Assembly: GCF_013359685.1 (NCBI RefSeq)
Contig: NZ_JABFMV010000009.1
Coordinates: 1-64,000 of the forward strand
Length of the DNA: 64,000 nucleotides
Reading direction: 5' to 3'
Source: Leifsonia sp. C5G2
GTDB taxonomy: Bacteria; Actinomycetota; Actinomycetes; Actinomycetales; Microbacteriaceae
Both the position numbers and the translations under genes were made by a program. This document shows positions 7,935 through 16,107 of the stretch, in pieces (the first letter of the stretch is position 1; each line of letters begins with the position of its first letter). The notes beneath the pieces are model-generated. The model saw only the letters and a program-made list of their open reading frames with translations, was not told the DNA's origin and made no database searches.

Positions 7935-8670
7935 GAACGCGATGAATACGCGCCTCCTCTCCCGACTGCTCGCTGAATTCCTGGGAACCGGACTCCTCGT
8001 CACGGTCGTCGTCGGCTCCGGGATCGCCGCCAGCCGCCTCTCCCACGACACCGGCCTGCAGCTGCTCGAGAACAGCATCGCCACCGCCCTCGGCCTCGCC
8101 GTGCTGATCCTCCTGTTCGGCTCCGTCTCCGGAGCCCACTTCAACCCGGTCGTCTCACTGGTCGACTGGATCGGCGGCCGATCCGCCCGCAACGGACTGA
8201 CCCTCGCCGAGGCGGGGGCATACATCCTCGCGCAGGTCCTCGGCGCCATCGGCGGAGCCCTGCTCGCCAACGCGATGTTCGAGCTGCCCACGCACGTTGC
8301 CACCACCGAGCGGGTCACTGCCGGGACGCTCCTCGGCGAAGTCGTCGCGACGGCCGGGCTCATCATGCTGATTCTCGCGCTCGCCCGAACCGGACGCAGC
8401 GCCGCTGCCGCCCCCGCGATCGGCGCCTACATCGGCGCCGCCTACTGGTTCACCAGCTCCACCTCGTTCGCGAACCCCGCCGTCACCATCGGCCGGATCT
8501 TCTCCGACTCGTTCGCCGGCATCGCCCCGGCGTCCGTCCTCCCCTTCATCGCCGCCCAACTCGTCGGCGCCGCCATCGGCGTCGCACTCACCCTGGCGCT
8601 GTTCCGCTCCGAGAAGGTGCTGGCCCAGGCCGCGGCGGACGTCGTCATCCCGCAGACCACCGATCGCTGA
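7933..8670 (+). CDS. Aquaporin/glycerol-channel family protein (AqpS-like arsenite channel)
   Basis: A 245-residue major intrinsic protein with six predicted membrane helices and the two pore motifs HFNPV (near residue 70) and FANPAVT (near residue 180). MIP proteins encoded in ars operons, such as AqpS of Sinorhizobium, let arsenite produced by ArsC leave the cell down its gradient. The context here, next to an ArsR-ArsC fusion and upstream of further ars genes, fits that role. It may be the only arsenite exit route in this cluster. The start is ATG at 7933; a second ATG at 7942 is also possible. Confidence 0.9.
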   Translation: MNAMNTRLLSRLLAEFLGTGLLVTVVVGSGIAASRLSHDTGLQLLENSIATALGLAVLILLFGSVSGAHFNPVVSLVDWIGGRSARNGLTLAEAGAYILAQVLGAIGGALLANAMFELPTHVATTERVTAGTLLGEVVATAGLIMLILALARTGRSAAAAPAIGAYIGAAYWFTSSTSFANPAVTIGRIFSDSFAGIAPASVLPFIAAQLVGAAIGVALTLALFRSEKVLAQAAADVVIPQTTDR

Positions 8671-8683
8671 ACGGAACCGTCCC

Positions 8684-10069
8684 ATGCATCTCGTCGCCAT
8701 CGGCGGCAGCGACGCCGGAATCTCCGCCGCGCTGCGCGCCCGCGAACTCGACCCGGCGACCGACGTCACCGTCGTCGTCGCCGACGAATACCCCAACTTC
8801 TCCATCTGCGGCATCCCGTACTACTTCTCCGGTGACGTGCGCCCCTGGCAGTCGCTCGCCCACCGGACCCACGCCGACCTCGAAGCCACCGGAATGTCGC
8901 TGAGGCTCAACACGCTCGCCACCAACATCGACGTCGCCGGTCAACGATTGAACGTCCGGGCGGCGGACGGAACCGAGTCCGTGATCGGGTACGACGAGCT
9001 GATCGTCGGCACCGGCGCGCTCCCCTCGCACGCGGGCATCACCGGACTCGACCAGCTCACCCCCGCCGATGGGCTGCACGTCATCCACTCGATGGGCGAT
9101 ACCTTCGCCCTGGACCGTGACCTTGAAGCACGCGACCCGCGCACCGCGATCATCATCGGCGCCGGCTACGTCGGCCTCGAGATGGCCGAAGGATTCACCG
9201 CGCGCGGCATCGACGTCACCGTTCTCCAGCGCGGACCCGAAGTCCTCTCCACGCTCGACCCGGAACTCGGGTCCTCCGTCCGCGAGGAACTGACCAGCCA
9301 CGGCGTGCACGTGCGCACCCGCACCGTGGTTCGCTCGGTTGAGAAGGACACTGACGGTCTCCTCGTCCGCGCCGACCAGGATGGCCAAGCCGTCGACCTG
9401 CGAGCCGACATCGTGCTCGCTGTTGTCGGTGTCCGCCCGAACACTCAGCTCCTGGAATCCGCCGGAGCCACCCTCGGCGCCGGCCGCGCGGTCATCGTCG
9501 ACGAGCACATGTGCACCGGACTCCCCCACGTCTACGGTGCCGGCGACGGGGTCGTCACCCACCACCGGCTGCTCGGGGTCACCTACCTCCCGCTCGGGAC
9601 GACCGCGCACAAGCAGGGACGCGTGGCCGGGGAGAACGCCCTGGGCGGCGACGCCCGCTTCGCCGGCTCCGTCGGAACCCAAGTCGTCAAGGTCTTCGAC
9701 CTCGTCGCAGCGCGAACCGGCCTTCGCGACCACGAAGCACGCGCCGCCGGCTTCCAGAGCGTCACCACCCAGACCACCGCCGACGACCACAAGCGCTACT
9801 ACCCGGGCGCCCAGCCGATCAGCATCCGCATCACCGGGGACGCCGAAGACGGACGCCTCCTCGGCGCTCAACTCGTCGGCCGCCTCGGCACCGAGACAGC
9901 CAAACGCGTCGACACCTACGCGACGGCGCTCTTCGCCGGGCTGACCGTCCAGCAGATCAGCGACCTCGACCTCTCCTACACGCCGCCACTCGGCTCACCG
10001 TGGGACGCCGTCCAGGCGGCGACCCAAGCCTGGACCCGAGCCACCATCGAAACCGAGATCACGGTATGA
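8684..10069 (+). CDS. FAD-dependent pyridine nucleotide-disulfide oxidoreductase (CoA-disulfide reductase type)
   Basis: A 461-residue flavoenzyme of the CoA-disulfide reductase/NADH oxidase group. It has an N-terminal FAD site (AIGGSDAGISAALRA), the single redox cysteine Cys42 in SICGIPYY, an NAD(P) site IIIGAGYVGLEMAE near residue 155, the C-terminal FAD motif GAGDGV, and a dimerization domain. It starts 13 nt after the aquaporin gene and overlaps the following arsC by 4 nt (ATGA). The tight coupling suggests it feeds reductant to a low-molecular-weight thiol or to the ArsC; this is inferred. Confidence 0.88.
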   Translation: MHLVAIGGSDAGISAALRARELDPATDVTVVVADEYPNFSICGIPYYFSGDVRPWQSLAHRTHADLEATGMSLRLNTLATNIDVAGQRLNVRAADGTESVIGYDELIVGTGALPSHAGITGLDQLTPADGLHVIHSMGDTFALDRDLEARDPRTAIIIGAGYVGLEMAEGFTARGIDVTVLQRGPEVLSTLDPELGSSVREELTSHGVHVRTRTVVRSVEKDTDGLLVRADQDGQAVDLRADIVLAVVGVRPNTQLLESAGATLGAGRAVIVDEHMCTGLPHVYGAGDGVVTHHRLLGVTYLPLGTTAHKQGRVAGENALGGDARFAGSVGTQVVKVFDLVAARTGLRDHEARAAGFQSVTTQTTADDHKRYYPGAQPISIRITGDAEDGRLLGAQLVGRLGTETAKRVDTYATALFAGLTVQQISDLDLSYTPPLGSPWDAVQAATQAWTRATIETEITV

Positions 10070-10476
10070 ACGACGCCCCCACCGTCCTCTTCCTCTGCAC
10101 CCACAACGCCGGCCGCTCGCAGCTCGGATCCCACCTCTTCCGCCACGTCGCCGGCGACCGCGCCCACGCCACCAGCGCCGGCACGGCGCCCGCTGACGGG
10201 CCAAGCCAGCCCGTGGTTCAGGCTCTCGCCGAGCTCGGCATCGACAGCTCCGGCGCGCAGCCCCGAGCGGTGACGGCCGACGACCTCGCGACCGCCGACA
10301 TCGTCGTGGCCATGAAGCCTGGGCTCCAGCTTCCCGGCCCCGTGGCGGGCCAGTTCGTCCAATGGGCGTTCCCCGACCCGGCGAGCTGGGACCTCGACGG
10401 CGTGCGGGAGCTCCGGGACACGATCCTGGTGCAGGTCGAAGAACTAGTGGAGTGGGTCGCGCCCGCACAAGAATGA
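10066..10476 (+). CDS. arsC: LMW-phosphatase-type arsenate reductase
   Basis: A 136-residue protein with the P-loop CTHNAGRS (Cys11) and the general acid region FPDPASWD near residue 103. The cysteine pair used by thioredoxin-coupled ArsC enzymes is absent: the equivalent segment reads VAMKPGLQLPGP. A mycothiol- or other thiol-dependent mechanism is therefore more likely. The ATG at 10066 overlaps the flavoenzyme stop, giving the transcript aquaporin, flavoenzyme, arsC and probably the acetyltransferase 33 nt downstream. Confidence 0.88.
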   Translation: MNDAPTVLFLCTHNAGRSQLGSHLFRHVAGDRAHATSAGTAPADGPSQPVVQALAELGIDSSGAQPRAVTADDLATADIVVAMKPGLQLPGPVAGQFVQWAFPDPASWDLDGVRELRDTILVQVEELVEWVAPAQE

Positions 10477-10509
10477 TTCAGTGACCACACTGGAAGACTC
10501 GACAGGCAA

Positions 10510-11004
10510 ATGATCATCCGACCACTCACGCAGACCGACTGGCCCGAGGTCGAGCGGATCTATTCCGAGGGCATCGCGACCGGAAACGCCACATTCGAGT
10601 CCACGCCTCCGTCGTGGGATCGCTTCGACGCGGGCAAGCTGCACGTCGGTCGACTGGTCGCGGTCGATGAAGGCGGCCTCGCCGGCTGGGCAGCCGTGTC
10701 CCCGGTCTCCTCACGCGAGGTCTACCAGGGCGTCGTCGAACACTCCGTCTATGTTGCTGACCGCGCGCGCGGCCGCGGACTGGGACGGCTGCTCCTGAAC
10801 GAGCTGATCAGCGCGTGCGACAACGCGGGCATCTGGACGATCCAGTCGAGCATCTTCCGCGAGAACACGGCCAGCCTCCGTCTCCACGAGCACGCCGGTT
10901 TCCGAGTCGTCGGCCATCGCGAACGCATCGCCCGGATGACCTACGGGCCGTGGGTGGGGCAATGGCGCGACACCATCCTTATCGAGCGGCGACGGGAACA
11001 GTAG
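10510..11004 (+). CDS. GNAT acetyltransferase, ArsN/phosphinothricin type
   Basis: A 164-residue GNAT-fold acetyltransferase of the phosphinothricin N-acetyltransferase family. It shows the N-terminal IRPLTQTDWPEVERIYSEGI segment, the acetyl-CoA-binding loop RARGRGLGRLLL near residue 85, and the IFRENTASLRLHEHAGF region typical of this group. Members in ars operons, named ArsN1, acetylate the arsenic antibiotic arsinothricin. Position directly after arsC favours that function over a housekeeping role. Substrate assignment is by context only. Confidence 0.85.
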   Translation: MIIRPLTQTDWPEVERIYSEGIATGNATFESTPPSWDRFDAGKLHVGRLVAVDEGGLAGWAAVSPVSSREVYQGVVEHSVYVADRARGRGLGRLLLNELISACDNAGIWTIQSSIFRENTASLRLHEHAGFRVVGHRERIARMTYGPWVGQWRDTILIERRREQ

Positions 11005-11056
11005 TCCGCACCCCTGGCGCGGCGCTACCCTGGGCGCACCGGAGGGAGGCCCCCTC

Positions 11057-11584
11057 ATGCGCACGGAACCTCTGCTCGGACTGGACGTTGCCTCGCTCTC
11101 CGCCGTCTTCCTGGTCCTGCTCGGAATCCACGTCGCGGCGGCTCTGGTCGCCATCGTGAGCGGACTCGTTGCCATGTTCAGCCGAAAGGGCTCCGGCCGA
11201 CATGTCGTCAGCGGCCGGTTCTACTTCGGAGCGATCCTGATCGTCTTCGCTTCCGCGTGCGCGATGTCCGCCTTCCGGTGGCCCGCCGACCTACCGCTCG
11301 TTGCTCCCGGTGCTGTCGCGGCCGTCGCGGCCACCTACGGGTTCATCTACCGTCGGCTCCACCGACCCGGCGACGCTCCACACATCATCGCCATGGGAGT
11401 CTCTTACGTCGCCATGCTGACCGCGTTCTACGTCGACAACGGACCTCACCTGCCGATCTGGCAGCTCCTCCCGTCCTGGCTGTTCTGGTTCCTGCCGGCG
11501 ATCATCGGGACACCCCTTATCATGCGTGCGGTACTGCGCCACCGTCGGATGCGATCGGAGCGGGCGGCTGCGCGGACACCATAA
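11057..11584 (+). CDS. DUF2306-type membrane protein
   Basis: A 175-residue integral membrane protein with about four to five hydrophobic helices, matching the general pattern of DUF2306 proteins: the GSGRHVVSGRFYFGAILIV region follows the first helix. The function of the family is not established. A strong ribosome-binding site (GGAGGGAGG) precedes the ATG. It lies between the arsenic genes and a convergent TetR gene whose stop is 2 nt away. Confidence 0.7.
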   Translation: MRTEPLLGLDVASLSAVFLVLLGIHVAAALVAIVSGLVAMFSRKGSGRHVVSGRFYFGAILIVFASACAMSAFRWPADLPLVAPGAVAAVAATYGFIYRRLHRPGDAPHIIAMGVSYVAMLTAFYVDNGPHLPIWQLLPSWLFWFLPAIIGTPLIMRAVLRHRRMRSERAAARTP

Positions 11585-11586
11585 CT

Positions 11587-12165
11587 TTAGCTAGCGGGTG
11601 GCTGCGAAAAAGGGCCCTGGATGGCACCGACAACCACCGCGGTGAGCCTGTCTACGGCGGAATGATCCGATGCGGTCGCGGCGGCTCCCATGGCGTGAAC
11701 GGCGAACGCCGCGAGATCGTCTGCTGGTATGTCGGTGCGTGCGCGCCCGGCGCGGGCATCCTCATCAATGAGTTCACGCACCATGTCAGTCAGTTCGAGC
11801 TCGGCCGGCGAGATCCGCTCCGGAAGGTGCAGGACACCATCATCCCCATGTTGGTGTCGACGCAGCCGCGCGTACGCCTGTAGCGCTTCGCTCAGGCGGG
11901 ATTCGGCTGGACTATCGTGCGCAATGCTGCGCAGCTGTTGGAGGTGACGCCCTATCTCTCGCTCCTGCCAGCCGGCCACCGCGGCGGCCACATCGGGTAC
12001 GTACTTGTACAGCGTGGCGCGCCCTACTCCGCTGGCCTCTGCCAGGGCGGTCATCGTCAGACCGGTGATCCCCTCCCGATGAACCAGCCTCCCCGTCGCG
12101 TCGAGGATCGAATCGAGCACGGCCGAACGGTGCTCTTCGATCGTCTCGCTCCACAGCTTCGGCAT
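11587..12165 (-). CDS. TetR-family transcriptional regulator
   Basis: A 192-residue regulator with an N-terminal helix-turn-helix (ITGLTMTALAEASGVGRATL, then YKYVPD) and a helical C-terminal ligand domain. It is divergent from the small membrane-protein operon at 12230, so it probably controls that operon and itself. The ligand is unknown. Confidence 0.88.
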   Translation of the reverse strand: MPKLWSETIEEHRSAVLDSILDATGRLVHREGITGLTMTALAEASGVGRATLYKYVPDVAAAVAGWQEREIGRHLQQLRSIAHDSPAESRLSEALQAYARLRRHQHGDDGVLHLPERISPAELELTDMVRELIDEDARAGRARTDIPADDLAAFAVHAMGAAATASDHSAVDRLTAVVVGAIQGPFSQPPAS

Positions 12166-12194
12166 GATTCCACTATAGCCGTTTGGGAGACGCT

Positions 12195-12222
12195 TTGACG
12201 TTTACGCGACGTTCTGTATAGA
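12195..12222 (+). promoter_or_regulatory. Promoter of the small membrane-protein operon
   Basis: A -35 element TTGACG (12195-12200) and a -10 element TATAGA (12217-12222) are separated by 16 nt. The GTG start at 12230 lies 7 nt after the -10 element, so the transcript is likely leaderless or nearly so. A TetR gene diverges on the other side. Confidence 0.55.
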
Positions 12223-12229
12223 TAAAGGC

Positions 12230-12355
12230 GTGACAGACAACAGGAACAGGCCCCCGCGCTGGGTGCTCGTCGTATCCGCAACGATCGTTCTGGCGATAGC
12301 CGTACTTCTCGTCCTGCATCTCACCGGTAACGGCATGGCGCGGATGCACGGATGA
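12230..12355 (+). CDS. Small single-pass membrane protein
   Basis: A 41-residue open frame starting with GTG encodes a charged N-terminus, one hydrophobic helix (WVLVVSATIVLAIAVLLVLHL) and a short tail GNGMARMHG with Met and His residues. Support comes from the promoter placed for leaderless translation and from the ATGA overlap with the next gene. Function is unknown; the Met/His tail would suit a copper-cluster neighbour but this is speculative. Confidence 0.6.
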   Translation: MTDNRNRPPRWVLVVSATIVLAIAVLLVLHLTGNGMARMHG

Positions 12356-12855
12356 CGTCGCCGCGAGCTCGAACGGCGATCGTCGCGTGGCACGTGGGGC
12401 TGTCGATCGGCTGGGTCGGCGCAGTCGCTGCCTTCGCCACCATCGCAACACTCGGCTGGACGACCGCCGAAGAGGATCTCTGGGCAGGAATCTATGCGGC
12501 GCTTCGGGCGACCATATGGTTCGTGATCGTTCCTCTCGCGGGTGCCAGCCTGATAAGCGGTATCTTCGTCTCGCTCATCACCCGCTGGGGATTGACGCGT
12601 CACTATTGGGTCCTGTTGAAGCTGATCCTGACTGTTGTCGCTACCGCCGCCCTCGCACTGCACGCACACGTCTCCGACATCGCCGCGCACGCGGCGGTGA
12701 CAACCGGACGAGATTTCGCGGCCGCTCGCGTCCAACTTGTCGTCGACAGCGTCGCAGGGCTGATCGTGCTCTGCGCGATCGCGCTCCTGAGCTTTATCAA
12801 ACCCCGAGGGATCACGCCCTGGGCCGCGCGAGAACGAGTCCTGCAGCGAAGTTGA
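12352..12855 (+). CDS. Four-helix integral membrane protein, unknown function
   Basis: A 167-residue protein with four predicted membrane helices (around residues 10-32, 45-72, 84-105 and 128-148) and a basic C-terminus. It resembles DUF2269-like small membrane proteins in layout but I cannot assign a family firmly. It is translationally coupled to the 41-residue membrane protein and lies between the arsenic and copper blocks. Confidence 0.7.
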   Translation: MTSPRARTAIVAWHVGLSIGWVGAVAAFATIATLGWTTAEEDLWAGIYAALRATIWFVIVPLAGASLISGIFVSLITRWGLTRHYWVLLKLILTVVATAALALHAHVSDIAAHAAVTTGRDFAAARVQLVVDSVAGLIVLCAIALLSFIKPRGITPWAARERVLQRS

Positions 12856-13140
12856 TGCTCCGCAATTACCTCGGTCGATAGATCGATGTCGCTCTCGATG
12901 CGGCTCAACTCAGCCGCACGGGCAGTCAATCGACGTCGTCACGATCCAATTGGGACAACAGTGCGCAGGAGCCGACCGTGGGGGCGTGCGCGGAATGAGC
13001 CGCCATGAGAATGCGCGTGGGCGTGCGCCATCGAACCTCCGATCGGGGGTGGGTGGCCGCGCCACTGTAGTACGGCGATCTCGAACGACAGAGAAGAGCC
13101 GCTGCGAAAACCACCATGTTGCGCGACGACGGACATCCAG
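12856..13140. other. Gene-free spacer before the copper operon
   Basis: No complete gene is visible. On the minus strand a short His-rich frame (MAHAHAHSHGG..., start near 13,028) stops after about 30 codons and could be the decayed start of a metal transporter gene, but the evidence is too thin to call it. Confidence 0.4.
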
Positions 13141-13142
13141 GG

Positions 13143-13202
13143 TTGCAGAAATACCACCTAGGGGTATCATTTTCCAAGACAGCGATACCCTCCGAGGGTA
13201 TC
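13143..13202 (+). promoter_or_regulatory. copZ promoter with two CsoR-type operators
   Basis: A promoter with -35 TTGCAG (13143-13148) and -10 TATCAT (13165-13170) contains an operator between its elements, ATACCACCTAGGGGTAT (13151-13167). A second operator, GATACCCTC-C-GAGGGTATC (13184-13202), is a perfect 9-bp inverted repeat just downstream. Both have the ATACCC...GGGTAT layout of CsoR copper operators. CsoR is encoded at 18306, so copper would relieve repression of the whole cluster. Confidence 0.75.
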
Positions 13203-13222
13203 CCAGCAATCATGGAGGACTG

Positions 13223-13432
13223 ATGGAAACGATCGAGTACCAGGTGACCGGAATGACCTGCGAGCACTGCGAGCGGGCAGTGTCCACCGAGGTGGCCCAG
13301 GTCGCCGGCGTCGAGAACGTGAAGGTGTCCGCGTCCGACGGCGTTCTGCATGTCACCGCCGCGACCGGCGTGGACGACACCGCCGTACTCGCCGCGGTCG
13401 ACGAGGCCGGCTACGCCGCCGTCCGGAAGTAG
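13223..13432 (+). CDS. copZ: Copper chaperone, HMA domain
   Basis: A 69-residue heavy-metal-associated domain protein with the Cu(I)-binding motif MTCEHC at residues 10-15. It is expected to shuttle Cu(I) in the cytoplasm to the P-type ATPase encoded next. A GGAGGA ribosome-binding site precedes the ATG, which lies 20 nt after the second CsoR-type operator. Confidence 0.93.
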   Translation: METIEYQVTGMTCEHCERAVSTEVAQVAGVENVKVSASDGVLHVTAATGVDDTAVLAAVDEAGYAAVRK

Positions 13433-13467
13433 GAACCGCACCGCCGTCCGAACCTGAGGAGCACCAC

Positions 13468-15735
13468 ATGACAGCATCTCCCTCGCCCGCAGCAAGCAGC
13501 GCCACCCTCGAGCTCGAGGTCGGCGGAATGACCTGCGCGTCGTGCGCAATGCGGATCGAGAAGAAGCTGAACCGTCTGGACGGCGTCACCGCGACCGTGA
13601 ACTACGCGACCGAAAAGGCACGAGTGTCCCTGCCGGACGGCATGGATGTGGCCACCGTGATCGCCGAAGTCGAGAAGACGGGTTACACAGCCGCGCTCCC
13701 GGCTGTCGAACTCGAAAGCGAGCCGGCGGACGCCGACCCGGAACTCACTGGACTTCGCAACCGGCTCATCGGCAGCGTCGCGCTGTCCGTTCCGGTCATC
13801 GCATTGGCGATGATCCCGCCGCTGCAGTTCACGTACTGGCAGTGGCTCTCGCTCACGCTGGCGGCACCGGTCGTGGCGTGGGGAGCGTGGCCGTTCCACA
13901 AAGCAGCGTTCATCAACGCCCGCCATGGAGCGGCCACGATGGACACCCTGGTGTCGATCGGAACCCTGGCCGCATTCGTCTGGTCGCTCTACGCCCTCTT
14001 CTTCGGAACGGCGGGGATGCCCGGGATGACTCACGGGTTCAGCTTCACGGTGACCGCCTCGGACGGAGCTGGCAACATCTATCTCGAGGTCGCCGCTGGA
14101 GTCACCACCTTCGTGCTCGCCGGCCGCTATTTCGAGAAGCGATCGAAGCGGCAGGCCGGCGCAGCCCTGCGGGCGCTCCTTGAACTCGGCGCCAAGGATG
14201 TGGCAGTGATCCGCGACGGCCTGGAGGTGCGCATCCCAATCGAGACGCTGCGCACCGATGACGAGTTCGTGGTCCGGCCCGGCGAGAAGATCGCCACCGA
14301 CGGGATCGTGGTCGACGGTTCGAGTGCGATCGACATGTCGCTGCTCACAGGCGAATCCGTGCCCGTCGAGGTCACGGCCGGTGACGCCGTTGCCGGTGCC
14401 ACGGTGAACTCCGGCGGCCGCCTCCTGGTGCGCGCCACCCGGGTCGGCAGCGACACGCAACTCGCGCAGATGGCCAAGCTCGTCGAGGACGCCCAGTCCG
14501 GCAAAGCAGCGGTGCAGCGTCTCGCCGATCGCATCTCCGGCATCTTCGTCCCGATCGTTCTGGGCATCGCCGTAGTCACCCTGGCGGCCTGGATACTCAC
14601 CGGTCACCCGACCGCTGCGGCTTTCACGGCCGCCGTGGCGGTACTGATCATCGCCTGCCCCTGCGCGCTCGGACTCGCCACCCCGACGGCGCTCCTGGTC
14701 GGAACCGGACGTGGAGCGCAACTCGGCATCCTGATCAAGGGACCCGAAGTGCTGGAGTCCACCCGCACCGTCGACACCATCGTCCTGGACAAGACCGGCA
14801 CGGTCACCGCCGGGAAGATGACACTGCTCCAGGTCATCACCGCGCCCGACGTCGAGGAGTCCACACTGCTCCGGATAGCCGGCGCCGTTGAAGCTGCTTC
14901 CGAGCACCCGATCGCCCGAGCCGTCGCCGCCGCGGCCATCGAGCGCGTCGGCACCCTCTCCACTCCTGAATCCTTCGTGAACATCGAAGGCCGCGGCGTA
15001 CAGGGCGTTGTGGACGGACACCTGGCGCTCGTGGGCCGCCAGTCGCTGCTGGAGGACTGGTCCATCGTCCTCGATGACAGGCTCGCAACCGCCAAGAACT
15101 CTGCTGAAACTGCCGGACAGACCGTGGTCTGCGTCGCATGGGACGGGAAAACGCGAGGGCTGCTCGTCGTCGCGGACGCGATCAAGCCGACCAGCCGAGA
15201 AGCGGTGGCCGCGTTCAAGCAGCTCGGACTCACCCCGATCCTGCTCACCGGAGACAACGCGACCGTCGCTCGGGAGGTTGCTCGCGCGGTGGGCATCGAG
15301 ACCGTGCTCGCCGAGGTTCTCCCCCAAGACAAGGCCGATACCGTGCGCCGGCTTCAGACCGAAGGCAAGACGGTGGCGATGGTCGGCGACGGGGTCAACG
15401 ACGCCGCAGCCTTAGCGACCGCCGACCTGGGACTGGCGATGGGAACCGGTACGGATGCCGCCATCGAAGCTGCTGACATCACGCTCGTCCGCGGTGACCT
15501 CCGGGCTGTCGCCGATGCCGTCCGGTTGGCCCGGCGAACGCTGGGCACGATCAAGACGAATCTGTTCTGGGCATTCGCCTACAACGTTGCGGCGATCCCG
15601 CTGGCAGCGTTCGGCCTGCTCAATCCGATGATCGCCGGAGCGGCAATGGCATTCTCCAGCGTGTTCGTCGTGAGCAACAGCCTCCGCCTGCGCGGCTTCC
15701 GCTCCAAGACCACCACGACCCGAACGGCCGCCTGA
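13468..15735 (+). CDS. copA: Cu(I)-exporting P1B-type ATPase (CPC type)
   Basis: A 755-residue P1B ATPase exporting Cu(I). It has an N-terminal HMA domain with MTCASC (Cys23, Cys26), eight predicted helices, the CPC metal-transport motif in [15 protein letters not shown], the phosphorylation motif DKTGT, the SEHPIARAV motif in the nucleotide domain and the GDGVND hinge motif. Length and motif order are complete. It follows copZ by 35 nt under the same CsoR-type control. Confidence 0.95.
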   Translation: MTASPSPAASSATLELEVGGMTCASCAMRIEKKLNRLDGVTATVNYATEKARVSLPDGMDVATVIAEVEKTGYTAALPAVELESEPADADPELTGLRNRLIGSVALSVPVIALAMIPPLQFTYWQWLSLTLAAPVVAWGAWPFHKAAFINARHGAATMDTLVSIGTLAAFVWSLYALFFGTAGMPGMTHGFSFTVTASDGAGNIYLEVAAGVTTFVLAGRYFEKRSKRQAGAALRALLELGAKDVAVIRDGLEVRIPIETLRTDDEFVVRPGEKIATDGIVVDGSSAIDMSLLTGESVPVEVTAGDAVAGATVNSGGRLLVRATRVGSDTQLAQMAKLVEDAQSGKAAVQRLADRISGIFVPIVLGIAVVTLAAWILTGHPTAAAFTAAVAVLIIACPCALGLATPTALLVGTGRGAQLGILIKGPEVLESTRTVDTIVLDKTGTVTAGKMTLLQVITAPDVEESTLLRIAGAVEAASEHPIARAVAAAAIERVGTLSTPESFVNIEGRGVQGVVDGHLALVGRQSLLEDWSIVLDDRLATAKNSAETAGQTVVCVAWDGKTRGLLVVADAIKPTSREAVAAFKQLGLTPILLTGDNATVAREVARAVGIETVLAEVLPQDKADTVRRLQTEGKTVAMVGDGVNDAAALATADLGLAMGTGTDAAIEAADITLVRGDLRAVADAVRLARRTLGTIKTNLFWAFAYNVAAIPLAAFGLLNPMIAGAAMAFSSVFVVSNSLRLRGFRSKTTTTRTAA

Positions 15736-15787
15736 ACGCCGGCGACCGTGCTCGAAACCGCATGACCACTCACGAAAAGGACACATC

Positions 15788-16051
15788 ATGAGCGACAGCT
15801 GCTGCAACACCAGCACCACCAGCGACCACCACCACGCCGCCACCATGCCGACGGGAAGCACCAACCTCCTCGGCGGGACGGGCGCCGACGATCTCACCGA
15901 GTGCGTCGTGATGAAGGGCAGCACCGTCAGCAAGGCGAAGGCAGAGGCACAAGGCCTCTACCGCGACTACAACGGCGAGCGGTACTGGTTCTGCTGTGCC
16001 GGCTGCGCACCCCGTTTCGACGCCGACCCCACGGCATACATCACCGCATAA
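15788..16051 (+). CDS. YHS-domain protein of copper cluster
   Basis: An 87-residue protein with a Cys/His-rich N-terminus (DSCCN..., DHHH) and a C-terminal YHS-type metal-binding domain: [18 protein letters not shown], then [20 protein letters not shown] domains are often found fused to or next to copper ATPases, where they may pass metal to the transporter. It lies between the two ATPase genes. Confidence 0.82.
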   Translation: MSDSCCNTSTTSDHHHAATMPTGSTNLLGGTGADDLTECVVMKGSTVSKAKAEAQGLYRDYNGERYWFCCAGCAPRFDADPTAYITA

Positions 16052-16107
16052 CCGCCACCGCCCGGTACAGGCGGCCAGCAGCACATCACCCAGGTGAAGG
16101 GCTAAGC

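Noticed and set aside
349-11004. acr3, arsB or arsA
   Set aside because: No protein in the island matches these pumps; the only transporters are the aquaporin, the CDF protein and the deleted MFS gene.
12929-13040. Possible start of a metal-transporter gene (His-rich MAHAHAHSHGG on the minus strand)
   Set aside because: Only about 30 codons precede a stop and no transporter sequence continues in any frame, so a remnant cannot be supported.
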